Source: Enoplolaimus lenunculus | Taxonomy: Eukaryota > Nematoda > Enoplea > Enoplida > Thoracostomopsidae | Length of the DNA: 64,000 nt | Direction: 5' to 3' | Assembly (NCBI GenBank): GCA_030248215.1 | Contig: JASANG010004004.1 | Span: forward strand, 1-64,000 | Part shown: positions 1 to 11,444 of the stretch, piece by piece | Layout: every line of letters begins with the position of its first letter | How positions within the stretch are numbered: the first letter of the stretch is position 1 | Notes under the pieces: generated by a model | The model's input: only the letters and a program-made list of their open reading frames with translations | Told to the model about the DNA's origin: nothing | Database searches by the model: none | Translations under genes and position numbers: made by a program

Positions 1-2400
1 AGTGTGGCATAGCCACCTACAATATATAACAACGGCAAATGTCAGTGCGTTGTTTCGTTCCTAATATATTGTTTATGTTTTTTTGTTTTTTATAGGCAAG
101 GGAAAGTATGTACAATATTTTTACGCAGATACTAGGGGCTCGTAGCCATGGGCGTACACACCAACAGCTAGTGTGTGAGAATGAAACGCACAGGACTTAA
201 TTACAATTTATTTGAAAATGAAACATTTTCAAAACCATTGAGGACCATGGCCCCCTTGTCCCCCAGGCTACGCCCCTGCTCGTAGCCAGGTATTTGGTAG
301 CCTATTAAAATACAAGGGGTCGTGACTGAAAATTGAGCAAAACGAAGGAGATACTTCTTGTTTTTTGGTATTAAAGGTATATAAAACCCTTTATTTGTGA
401 AGTGAACGTCACAGTGTAATGTATTCGTCCTCGATAGCTTTCAGTGTTCAAGTATACCGTTATGTGGCGCAAAATCACAGGTGGGTTAAAGGAACAGTGC
501 GTGTGTTTCGTAGCCAGAGCTTTCAATTGGGTGGAAGGCAGGGGACTAGCAACCTAGTCAAAAGACGTATTTTATAAGGCATATTTCTAAGTTTAAAGCA
601 TAAGGCAGGCGTCTAGCAACCTTGACAATATCGAACAGGACCGTATAAAAACATATTCTTAAGCTGAAATCATAAAGGCTAAGCCTTTAGCGCACGGAAA
701 ACCTATACTCCTGACTTTTCGTTACTATTTTTTCCGGTAGCAGGGGGCATTTTATGCCGACACAAATGTATAAAACTTGCTTAAATATATGTTCTTTGCC
801 CATTTCCTACCTAAAGCTGTAAGGTTTCGAGTGCATCAATATAGTTTTATGTTAAAAAACTATTTTAATGCAAAAAAATACTTTATATATTTTTAATACA
901 AATTCTACTGTTTGGCCGCCACTGAATTACTCGTGCTATCCTTTGAATATTTTAGTATTTTTGCCGTAACAAATTTTAGCTTCCTGTCAATTGCATACTT
1001 GCAGCCAGAGGGGGTCAAGGGGTGGCTAAGCCCCTATTAAAATATTTTCACCTCCCGCGGAAAATTTTAACCTGTTAAGTCTCGAAAACCCTTCGCTATC
1101 CTGAAAAATGTTTACCATTTAATAGCAACCAAGGTGAGCAAGCTGGCTACGGGAAACTCAATACTCAATTGGAACCGAAGTATGTACTTCGCTCGCGAAT
1201 TTTTTATACTTTTTAAAATTTTAAAAACCCTTCGGTTTTTTAAAAACGCATGTGTAGCGCACTATAAACATACCTCCCATGTTTTAATTTCAAGGCCCGT
1301 TCCGTTTTCTGTCGGAACTACAACAGTATATATTGGATACGCTACCGAGATGCAGACAGTTTATCTTAGGTTGAAGGAAAATGGCCATGGCCTCCAAAAT
1401 GGCTTTTCATGTCGCCTGCCTGTCTAGACAATATTTGTGCGAAATATTTATAATAAAAATTGTTGCAACACCTGCGCTCTAGGATTTCAGAAAATATTTA
1501 AAATATATTAAAAAACTTTAAACAACGTACAAATATACATTTTCAAGCTGTACAAGTTTTATGCAAGCTGTTTTCATTCCTAAAAAGCCCAATACTTTTG
1601 TTTGTGACAAAATTTGGCTAAAAGTTACATATCGTCGAAATTTTCAGAACCTTCCGTCCCATTTCTTGAAGAATTGCAATGTGGATAGACTATTTCTATG
1701 CTAGGCTAAGCGAAAACAAAATACTCTGCTTGCGCCGCTATTTTATACTTGTTGTGTGGCGCAGGAACGTCAAAAATTGTTTACAACACAAATATATATA
1801 CGTGTGTTACGGACGCCACCGCACGCCAACAATATTTTATAGCGCGACCCATATAATTTTTGCTTGTGCTTTTATATTTTATATATTTTAAAACCAAAAA
1901 GTATCATTGACTACTGCCTTAACACAGCAGAAACAAAGCTGCAAAATAAGTTTTGCAAATATACTTTTTAAACCACCTGATTCCAGTCCCACTAGTTTTT
2001 GAGTATTAAAAATTTTAAAAACATAAACACCGACCTCCAGCAAAAATAAAGTAGATATCGACGGAAAAAAGACCTATGTTTGTATCTTGGCAGTCAATGA
2101 GACATTCCGCAGTTTTGAATTCTAATGAAGATATGACAGCAACACAGGTTTCAGTCAAGGGGACAGGAACCGTTTGCGGACGAAAACTTTTTACAAAATG
2201 GAGATTAAATTCTAAAAAAGTTGAGCCAGGGTTGCAAAGGTTTTCGTAGGAGGGCTTCTCCTTTCAACCCCTCAAAGTCGCACTTGGCTCAGCTATACTA
2301 ACTCTGAAAACCAAAACATATTGAAAAATAAATACAAATAAAAAATATAAATATTTTTCAAATATTTTTAAAAATATACAGAAAATTGCGCGCTTGAGGG
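1..2400. other. intergenic, no recognisable gene
   Basis: The open frames here are short, AT-rich and carry no domain I recognise. Near 130-300 there are copies of a GGGCGTAGCC-like motif that recurs elsewhere in the window and is typical of dispersed transposon ends. I see nothing else that can be supported. Confidence 0.5.
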
Positions 2401-2419
2401 GCACCACAATGTGTTATAG

Positions 2420-2496
2420 GCATAGACGGTTGCCATAATTGCTTGATATACGCCGACAACTGCTTTAGAATACGTTCTGATGGCAACCGTCTATGC
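2420..2496. repeat. 17-bp perfect inverted repeat
   Basis: GCATAGACGGTTGCCAT at 2420-2436 is matched perfectly by its reverse complement at 2480-2496, with 43 bp between. A third, slightly diverged arm lies at about 2751-2768. It may be the end of a small foldback element or a structured site. Confidence 0.7.
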
Positions 2497-3519
2497 TACA
2501 CTGTATGAACTTTATCGACGGCTACTGCACCAAATTCATTTTAAAACCCGTAGACGATTGCTAAAATTCAAACATGCAACTTACAACAACTGCTAAATTT
2601 CATTAAGATAGTCAAAAACACTCACCCTATTTCATAATTTAAGTATTCGACATCAAAAATTGGATGAAAAATAGTAGTTGTATCTTGAAATTAAAAATTT
2701 TGAAAATATTTAAAAAATTAGTAGCACATACTTCCGTTTATTGTACAGTAGATGGCAACCGTCTACGCTCGATGTGAAATTCCACCGCGTGTTCGCGAGA
2801 TATTGTGGACGACGCATTATACTAATTAGTTTCAAGTTAATTCCCACATTTTTAAAATCATTTATGATTAAGCGGTTGAACATATTATCCCTGATACTAA
2901 TTTTATTGAGCATTAACTTTGGATTTCAGCATAGCATTCCAGCAAGAACAAAGGTCTTTCAAATAATAAAATGAACATTTATGATAAAATTTGGTGATTA
3001 CGGGATGGTGTAAATCTTGTACCTGCATGTGCTCCACGTATTAGTATACAAATTCATTCACCATATGTGCACAACTGCACACCATATGAAACGGAACTGA
3101 ATACGTATGGCATCAATTATTCAGGGCATTTATTACACACTCCTACGTTTGATCAGCGAAACAGCATTGTCACAAAGGTATGTGGTTTGGAAGATAATAT
3201 AACCTGCCCAATTACTACTATACAAAGATCGTTACTACCTCATGTGCATGCCCAATTTATGTTACTCACACGTTACCATACGTGCACTCGGCACACGCAA
3301 TGTCTCCTCCCAAAAGAAATTCAATTGCTTGTCCGGCTTATGTTTTATCGAAACCCTTCATTTTCCAACAGTATCACTGCCATTCGCGGACACCATAGAG
3401 TTTCACGGAAACTCTATCCGGACAAGACTGTTTAGCAGTGACACTGTCTAGAACATTGAAATGTTTGAAAAACAGTGTATTGGACAATATTTTTATATGA
3501 TAGACACATAGGGACACCT

Positions 3520-3985
3520 TAGCGGGGAAATTTAAATTTCGACGGGAAAATTCAAATTTTGGCGGGAAATTAAAATTTTAGCGGGAAATTCAAATTTTGG
3601 CGGGAAAATTCGAATTTTGGCGGCAAATTCAAATTTTGGCGGCAAATTCAAATTTATGCGGGAAAATTCAAATTTTGGCGGCAAATTCAAATTTTGGCGG
3701 GAAATTCAAATTTAGGCTGGAAAATTCAAATTTTGGCGGCAAATTCAAATTTACGTTTGAAAATTCAAATTTTGGCGCCAAATTCAAATTTTGGCGGCAA
3801 ATTCAAATATAGGCGGGAAAATTCAATTTTTGGCGGCAAATTCAAATTTTGGCGGGGAAAAATTAATTTTTGGCTGTAAATTCAAATTTTAGCGGGAAAA
3901 TTCAAATTTTGGCGGGAAATACAAATTTTGGCGGGAAAATTCAAATTTTGGCGCGAAATTCAAATTTTCGCGGGAAATGTTGGTG
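3520..3985. repeat. 19-20 bp tandem repeat
   Basis: About 23 copies of a unit close to AATTCAAATTTTGGCGGGAA. Variants alternate GGCGGCAAA (19 bp) and GGCGGGAAA (20 bp). The long glycine/asparagine-rich open frames over it are artefacts of the repeat. It lies only in the left arm of the Polinton-like fossil, so it expanded after the arms were formed. Confidence 0.9.
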
Positions 3986-4424
3986 AACTTGCAAAAAGCA
4001 ACAAAATTACGCTGTAAATTAATTACCTTATTTAGCGCTTTCCGGCGACACCTTTTAGACTGTAACGACAAAGTCCGACAATTCACGTAACTCTATATTT
4101 AATATTAACATAATGCGCAAACAGTACACAAAATGTCCGTCAATGCAATAAACTCTATGCGGACATTTTTTATTTAGAGATAAAATTTCCGCACACAGTT
4201 ACGCAATAACAGTACAGTTAGCCTTTTTAAAACAGTATAGAGGGACGATGGATGTGCTGAGCGCACGTATGGTAACGTGTGAACGACATTAGATAGTTCA
4301 TTATTTAAGCTACGAAAACACAAGGTAAGGAAGTATTTCTGTCATTAGTGTTTAGTACGTTGCTACAGCTTCGAAAACCTTAGTCAAAATATTCCATCAC
4401 TGAATTTGTAACTTTAAACATAGA

Positions 4425-4622
4425 ATGCAGCGATTTCCTTTCCTTATTTATGCTGACTTCGCATGTCTCCTAGAAAAAGCGTACAGCTGTGAACCAGTAG
4501 CTTTATCATCATATACTCCATATCAGAGACATAATCCGTGTGGTTATTGGTTGGTGCAATCGTTCGGGTGTTGCTACGACAAAGTCCAAATTGTTAATTC
4601 CGTAGAGTACCGAGGTTATTAA
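4425..4622 (+). pseudogene. polymerase B remnant, left arm (Polinton-like fossil)
   Basis: The reading contains PFLIYADFACLLEK followed by YQRHNPCGYW. This is the layout of the first exonuclease motif of protein-primed family B polymerases in Polintons (YADFE-like) and the following YQ-H-PC-GF stretch. It is only a fragment of the family's full length. The matching copy lies on the minus strand in the right arm. It is a fossil fragment. Confidence 0.6.
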
Positions 4623-4739
4623 TGAGTAAAACGGTTTCTAAAGAAACTCATTCATTTCTTCGAGCGTATATCAATATACATATCATGTACTGCGTGTTAC
4701 GAGTTATTGCGCGCATATATTTACCTGGATGATAAAAGT

Positions 4740-4905
4740 GCTGTGTAGTAAATATCATACTCAACCTATTATGACTCATGTGTGAAAACGCTTCTGCCAG
4801 TTTTTTATCATTTGCTGCAGCTATCATAAGATCATCAAGTATACAAATTGTAGGTACGTCGCTTGTGAGAAAGTCTGAAGGTGTACCTGCGTACCTGTAG
4901 GGGAA
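4740..4905 (-). pseudogene. packaging-ATPase-like remnant, left arm (fossil)
   Basis: The minus strand reads an ICILDDLM-type stretch followed by AANDKKLAEAF. This resembles the Walker B and sensor region of the packaging ATPases of Polintons and adintoviruses (LDDLM, then FT-SHH). It is convergent with the polymerase remnant of the same arm. It is a fossil fragment. Confidence 0.45.
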
Positions 4906-4949
4906 CAGTCATACCCTATTTAAATGCAGGTTTAGAGTACATATGGTAC

Positions 4950-5120
4950 CCAAAGGAGTACACCTTGTACACTCAAATAAACATTTACGGTGCGGATTGT
5001 ATTCCGAGATGTGCTATTTGTAACCCTAAGTGGTAACCCCAAATGTACGGTTACGAATACGCATTGTACCCCTAAATGTGCGATTCGAAACCCTAAGTGT
5101 ATCCCTATGGCTGTGATTTG
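4950..5120. repeat. centre of the palindrome with CCCTAA-rich units
   Basis: Between the two inverted arms lie irregular tandem units built on ACCCTAAGTG / ACCCCTAAATG. The mirrored boundaries both contain CCCTATTTAA (near 4914 and 5140). Confidence 0.6.
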
Positions 5121-5147
5121 TACCCTAAACCTAGCCTTAAATAGGGT

Positions 5148-5277
5148 ATTCCTGTACCCAAGGTACGCAGGGACACCATCAGACTTTCTTACCAGCGACG
5201 GCTATACAATTTGTACACTTGATGATCTTATGATAGATGCAGCAAACGATAAAAAGCAAGGCAGAGGCAGAGTATGA
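5148..5277 (+). pseudogene. packaging-ATPase-like remnant, right arm (fossil)
   Basis: The plus strand reads FLTSDGYTICTLDDLM followed by DAANDKK. It is the mirror copy of the left-arm ATPase-like remnant. The LDDLM core is the basis of the family call. It is a fossil fragment. Confidence 0.45.
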
Positions 5278-5389
5278 TATTTATTGCGCAGTACCTATGT
5301 GATCAAAATAAATGTATGCGCGTATACCGTCTTGATATACGTTCGGAGAGTTGAATGACTTTTTTTGAAATGTGTTCGAATGATTAATT

Positions 5390-5600
5390 ACCGCGGTACT
5401 TTGTGAAATTATCAATTTGGACTTTGTCGCAACAAAACCCAAGCAATTCCATCAACCCATAACCACGCGGTGTATGTCTCTGATATGATAGAGTATATGA
5501 TGATGAACCTGCTGGTTCGCAGCTGTATACTTTCTGAGAAGACATTCGAAGTCAGCACTAATAAGGAACGGAGATGGCTGCATTAAATGTGTAAAGGTAC
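5390..5600 (-). pseudogene. polymerase B remnant, right arm (fossil)
   Basis: The reverse complement of this stretch matches the left-arm polymerase remnant at 4425-4620 along nearly its whole length. It encodes the same YADFE-like exonuclease region. It is a fossil fragment. Confidence 0.5.
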
Positions 5601-6379
5601 AAATTCAATAGTGGTATTTTTTGATGGAATTTTTACTTTTGAAGGTTGATCGTTTCTACATCGCGGCATATGCTGTCAAGATTTTGAAACTGTAGCAACG
5701 TACCAACCAATAATGACAAAATTACTTCTTTACCTGGTGTTTTCGTAGGTTAAATAATAAACTATGTAAGTTGGGCCAATGATCTTTGTATATTAGCAAA
5801 TGAACACATTTCAGATCTTGGGACTTTAATATTTGAAAAGGATAAATCAGATTGTCTTCCAAACAACAAACCTTTGTAACAATGCTGTTCCGCTGTTCAA
5901 AAACTAGGAGTGTGGAATTAATGCCTTGAATAATGGATGACATACATACTGAGTTCCGTTTTGTATAATTTGTAGTTATTCACTCTGTCCATGTTTTTTC
6001 TTGTTCAGCGGTGTAATGCTGTGAATCCCCTCATTAAAACACATTTTTGTCTGAATTTTGTATATTTAGGACTGTATGCTTGTTTCGGATTGATGGAAAA
6101 AGATGTTTATAAGATGTACCTCGTAATATGAGATAGGCACTGTGATGAACACATGCGTGTCTCACGCTGTGGTATAGATTCAGATCCAAGAGTTTCAAAT
6201 TTTGCTATGAAAAATGCACTTGGAATTGATATTTTACAACTTCAGCACCTGATTTAAAAGAAATATTGAGACTGCAACAAGCGACGGAAAGAACTGCAAT
6301 CGATGAACCGAGCACCGATGGCGAGACTAACACAGAAAACGCGAAACCTGTAAAAACAAGCTGATAAGTTTTTAAAAAG

Positions 6380-8115
6380 TTTATAAATAACCAAAAAAAG
6401 TTGGTTAAACCTTTATGGACGCCCTTATTAAACATCATTGCGTTCAGAGTAATTAAAATCGTGATCAGAAATAGGTTTGCAGCTTTCAACGAATTTGGGA
6501 AAAAGTGTGAAACTTCCCAAAAGTTAATTAAAGTTGTATGGAGACCACATTTCACACTTAGCATTACATTCAGAGTGTTTTAACCGTAATCTGACCCACT
6601 TTACAACTTTTGAAAGTTTGGGAAAAGTTTGGAATTCATCAAAAGCTAATTACACCTTGATGGAAGGTCATATTTGACGCTTACCATTACAGTTACAGGG
6701 ATGTTGCGCTCCAGAAAATATCACTAGCAAGGATAGATAAGCAATTATTTGCAAAATAATTATATTGCAAAGTTAATTTGAACAGTAATTAATTATTCGT
6801 TTATAAAAACAAAATAGTATGTTGAACTATTTTTCAAGGAACTATTACGCATAGTTTTGCAGACTCTGCGCTGAGTAAGGGTGCATCTGGTTCAAATAGA
6901 TAAGGATATATAACCAAAATATACCGCAAGACGCCTGTTACCTCTTAATCACAATACATTGTGATTGATTAATTATCTCTGCTTCCAACTTATATTGAAT
7001 GTAAAAGTTGAAAGTGCTGTCATTTTATCGTTTTTCTAGCTAGCGTTTTTTATTTATTTTAAATTTTCAAAACAAAATGAGTATCAAAGATTGCCTTGAA
7101 GACCGATGGACAATACATTGGACAACCTAGAGCAGTGCCGAGCACTTGCCGATGTGGTTTTTGAAAAATACGATTGAAAAACTAGGCAGACCTAACACTT
7201 ATGGAAGATGAGTTCTGGTTCGCTCTGAAAGTTGTAGTTAGAATGGATATTTTACAAGTTTGCCGCCTGGTTTGCAAAAAATGTGCTAACTACTGCAACC
7301 GACAAAATCCACCTGTAGTACATTAATCAGCCGGCGATGGTGAGAGCATTAAAGTTACTATGACACGGTATTTTCCCTCATTCATTGTAGTCTATAAAAT
7401 GTAATTTATATATTATAAACTGTTTGATTGAAGTAAAACAAAAAACAATTATTTTGGAATTACACTACAACAAATACGACTATTGTGACTTCTCGGTATT
7501 AATCTTTTATTGTCTCGAAAGATTAGTTGTATAAACCGGAACCGGTTCCAAATTTACCCTGCTGTTTCATACACAGTATATAAAACCATAACCCGACATA
7601 CTTTTACAACTTTTAAATGTTGTGGAAAGTTTGAAACTCACCAAAACTTGATTTAACCTTTATGGAGACCATTTTTGACACTTATAATTATATTCTGAGT
7701 GTTTCAACCATAATCTAACACACTTTTACAGCTTTTAATAAAGTTGAAAAAAAGTTTGAAAATCACCAAGTCTAGTTAATGCTCTATGACAAACCATATT
7801 TGACACTTATAATTACATTCACAGTGTTTAAACTAGAATCTGACATACTTTTACAACTTTTACAAAGTTTGAAACTAACCAAAAGTTGGTTAAAACATTA
7901 TGGAAGACCGCCGTTGACACTTGCAATTACATTCCCAGTGTTTAAATCCCAATCTACGACTTTTACAAAGTTTGGAAACAGTTTGAACCGCACAAAAAGT
8001 TGGCAAAAACGTTATGGAAGACCATCTTTGACACTCGCAATTACATTACCAGTATTTAAAACATAATTTTATACACTTTTAGAACTTTTGAAAAGTTTGT
8101 GAAAATTGTGTCACG
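6380..8115. repeat. degenerate repeat of about 110 bp (6380-6720 and 7590-8115)
   Basis: Recurring blocks read AAAAGTT-GGTTAAA, then TATGGAAGACCAT, TTTGACACTTA, AATTACATTC and TTTTACAACTTTT. The spacing is about 100-115 bp. Copies cluster in two runs separated by unrelated AT-rich DNA. The array accounts for most of the extra length of the right arm. Confidence 0.75.
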
Positions 8116-8579
8116 TAGAATTTTGCTAAAACTTGTCTGGCAGTTGAATATTTTTTTTGCATTAACGAAACTAAAAGATATAAGCATGAACACATATGAT
8201 GATTAAATTTGTATACTAAAACGTGGGGTACATGCAGGCACTAGGTTTGCACAATCCCGCAATGACCAAATTTTATCATAAATGTTCAGTTTATTATTTG
8301 AAAGACAATTGCTCTTGCTGCAATTCTGTGTTCAAATCCAAAGTTAACGCTCAATAAAATAAATATCAGGAATAATATGTTTAGCCGCTTAATCACACAT
8401 GATTTTAATTGTACGAATTAGCTTGGAAAGAATTTGTTTGATTTGCTGCGTTTGTTTCTTTAATTCATGTTTATTCACTCCCATGTGTGTAACCGCCATG
8501 GTGCTAACTCTAATTACAATAATGTTACAAAACTTAGTGTTACTAATTGCGAAGTATTTAATTTAATTCAAGAAACAGT

Positions 8580-9250
8580 CCAGCGTTTTGAACATCAGCG
8601 AACTTTATAACGACGAATGAAGGTCTAGTTTATTCGAACGTTTAATAAAACCATCGGAATAGACAGTTCTCATTATCGCCTGAACGTTGTTTGTGTAATT
8701 TGTGATCGTAAAAAAGGTTGTTATTATAACCTTTCCTGCGTCTTATGTGCCTGATTGCAAACAACCTACAGATATAAACATTGAATATCTTCGACAAACT
8801 GTTGAGTTTCAAGACCATTTGGTTGGTGTTATTTGATCAAAGTTTATTTTTACATATAATTAATGAATCAAGAAACATTCTGCTCGATGTGCCAATTTCC
8901 TGTAAATGCGTCATGCATGAAGCTACACTGTGACAGTTGAGCACTTTTCCGTTTAGCTGCCAGATTGAATATAACCAAGCGCTTGAGAATTTCAATAAAA
9001 ATCTACGCTGCACTATTTGCCGCGGACGTATTTTTCACTACGACACATCAACCGGCCAAATACACCATTTTTCAATAGTTTCCTGCAACAGGGCAATAAA
9101 TCCAGAAATTGATCTTGCAATATTGGAGAACAATACTGACTGTGCTACCACCACGTCCAGCTCCAATTTATCCAGTGATTCTGATTATTTACCCAGGGAG
9201 CTGAACACAGTGATTAAATGTGGTTTTATGGAGATTTGTATTTAAAAACA
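8580..9250 (+). other. cysteine-rich coding scraps
   Basis: Short open stretches contain cysteine pairs. The stretch at 8863-8937 has TFCSMCQFP and KLHC. The open frame at 8937-9245 has LRCTICRGR near its start and an acidic/serine tail. The spacing recalls RING-type fingers, but no complete finger is present in one frame. The scraps sit just outside the right arm of the Polinton-like fossil and may be debris from it. No function is claimed. Confidence 0.3.
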
Positions 9251-9413
9251 AGCTTGACTGATGACCTTTCGGTAAGCGATTTATTTAGAAACAGATTTTT
9301 AACAGTACATATGGATAAATGTCTTGCAATTAATAAATAGAAGAGTGAAATTATTTAATTTTGTTATCTGCAAAACGTAGATAATTAATTACCGCTAAAC
9401 AAAATAATGGTCA

Positions 9414-9845
9414 ATGGCTGAGAGGGAGGTACAAGGTCTATTTTTCATCTGCAAACCAAAGATAATTAATAACCAATCTGGCGGAAGGTGGGTTTTCATA
9501 AAACTGCGCACAAACCCTCATGAGGCAGGGGGGCACAAACCTCATTTTTCATTATCCTCCAGAACCAACGCCACAGGTTTTGAGCAAAACCAACATTTTT
9601 CATAAAACTCCATGCGATCAATTGCCACGTAAATAATTATCCCGACAACCACACGAGGGGGGTAAACCATCATTTTTCATGAAACCCATGTGATTAATTA
9701 TCTTGTAATTAATTACATCGAAACCACCGGGGAGGGGGTAAAACCATCATTTTTATAAAACCCATGTGATTTGTTAACTCGTAATTAATTACCCCGACAG
9801 TCCCATCGGTGGGAGGCAAAACTCGCATTTTCCATCTACTTTCGA
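9414..9845. repeat. 80-bp minisatellite
   Basis: About five degenerate copies share CATTTTTCATAAAACCC, a GTAATTAATTACC-like palindromic core and a G-rich stretch. Clear registers begin at about 9592, 9672 and 9751, giving a period near 80 bp. Confidence 0.8.
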
Positions 9846-9849
9846 ACAA

Positions 9850-10480
9850 TATTTCCAAGTTAACAAACAACCTTCATCTTCAGTACACCTCGCTACTGAA
9901 GCAGAATTAGGTTTCCGTGAGTACTAGAGACGGTTGGTAATGGATTAGTGCGACATTCCTCACAATAAATGTCCAAACTTTTGACACTGAAATCATTGAA
10001 TTCGAGCCTTCTTTTATTTAGTTTTGTCCAACTGTTTTTCTACAATTCCCTTCGACTGCTGATTGTTCTTTGAAATTGCTGTGGTTAATCGGGTAAAGTT
10101 GTTATTAACTTGCTGTATACAGTAAGAAAAAAATTTTGTTCAAGGGCGGTTATACGTTGCTGCAACTGTTAGTAATCATTAAAGGAAACCATTTGGTTCT
10201 AATGTCACATCACTTTTTTGGGTAGTGCGCATAATTTCGCAATATCGGATAATTCGGTAATTTTGCATAGCAGCTTCTGCTCTACATTAGAGATTTTTTA
10301 TGTTAGATTGCTTGCAACTGCAAACAACTTGCTGAGGTAATTGAGTTGTACTAATTTACATTTGAGGAGGTGTGCTCTGTGTTAGTGAATGTTCAATGTT
10401 GCTAGCCCCTAATACCTGCCCAAGTCCCTCTTCTTGACGCGCTTTCAATAATACTGCTTCAAAATTTCTCTAATCTACGG
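9850..10480. other. no gene seen
   Basis: This is AT-rich sequence without a convincing open frame, RNA gene or transposon end. It lies between the 80-bp minisatellite and the gag fossil. Confidence 0.4.
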
Positions 10481-11100
10481 TTCATAAGGCCTCGTCGGTA
10501 AATTAGAAACGTATGATTAATAAATATATTCGGGCGTAATACTTATGTATAGAACCTTTCTGATCTGGACAAGCTTTTCTAAACGTTTCTACCCTATGGG
10601 CAAACTCGTCAACAGTTTCATCGACTTTTTGCGTACGGTGTTGCATTTGATTCCAAAGTAAACCAGATTCAACAAGCAAGGAAAAGTTCTTTACGAATTC
10701 ATTTTAATACGTTCAAAATTTACATTCCGTGGCAATTCTTACCAGAAATAACGAGTTCTCCCTTCCAGAAACGCTGGATGAACAGATATATTTTATGTTC
10801 ATTCCAACCGTTAGCCTGAGCAATCGCAGAAAAACTTTGGAACCATTTTGAAACATCTTCATTTTGTTTACCGGAAATAGTATTTGGAGTTTTTATAACA
10901 GGTTGAGGCAACAGATTTGTATTTAGCAATGACAAATTTTTATTCGGACCAAATTTCGATTTCAGATTTATTTTAGAACTGAAACTTAAGGTCCTATTGG
11001 GTGAAAGTTCTTCGAAAAGTGCACGTAAATTTATCCTGGGATCTGGCTTTTTCAACAGTTGTGGAACAGAATCTGACTGATCCGCAAAGTAACTTGTTCT
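10480..11100 (-). pseudogene. LTR-retroelement gag fossil
   Basis: The minus strand encodes a gag-like stretch. The hallmark is NEDVSKWFQSFSAIAQANGW, followed further on by a VDETVDEFAHRVETF-type segment, as in the capsid region of many Ty3/gypsy gag proteins. An N-terminal piece (INLRALFEELS) recurs at 21.6 kb. No pol genes are seen beside it. It is a broken fragment. Confidence 0.6.
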
Positions 11101-11199
11101 GGCCTTGGTAACTAAGTTATAGCGATAACCTTATTGTAGTTAACTTGTATCAAAGGAAAAAAATCGAAGTATGGTGGAAACCTCAGTTTGCGATGTGTT

Positions 11200-11415
11200 T
11201 ATCACACTATTTCTAAATGAAAAGGAAATGTAAGAAATTTAAAATGCTTTAAAAAATGATTGAAAATTTTACTAAAAAATAAAAATAGAATTTGACGTTT
11301 AAAATTTTGGTGTATATTTTTTACAATATTAATTTCTATTTTGTGATTTGGTTGTTGTGACTTAGTGAAGAAGCTACAATAATGATTGCGATACTTCTGG
11401 TCACGAATTGACATT
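11200..11415 (-). repeat. dispersed repeat, inverted partner at 23.32-23.52 kb
   Basis: The reverse complement of this block aligns over about 200 bp with 23320-23520, sharing AATTCGTGA, CGCAAT-ATTATTG-AGCTTCT and AACCAAAT. It lies immediately upstream of the minus-strand gag fossil, so it could be leader or LTR sequence of that element family. Confidence 0.65.
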
Positions 11416-11444
11416 GTATGCTACAAACGCTATTAGTTTTATGC

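Larger units (their letters stand above)
2848..8412. mobile_element. Polinton-like element fossil, two head-to-head copies
   Basis: Two diverged copies of the same segment face each other around a centre near 5.03 kb. Matching pairs are 2848-3068 with 8197-8412, 3067-3230 with about 5810-5975, 4425-4620 with 5390-5590, and 4800-4950 with 5120-5260. The parts recognised are a protein-primed family B DNA polymerase exonuclease region and a packaging-ATPase-like region, the combination seen in Polintons (Mavericks) and related viruses. The arms differ in length because each gained separate tandem repeats (3.52-3.99 kb on the left, 6.0-8.2 kb on the right). Arm identity, judged by eye at about 80-85%, means an old element. 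It is broken many times and clearly inactive. Confidence 0.65.

Noticed and set aside
3597-4086. Open frames rich in NSNFGGKF / LNFAPKFEFSR
   Set aside because: They are artefacts of the 19-20 bp AATTCAAATTTTGGCGG repeat.
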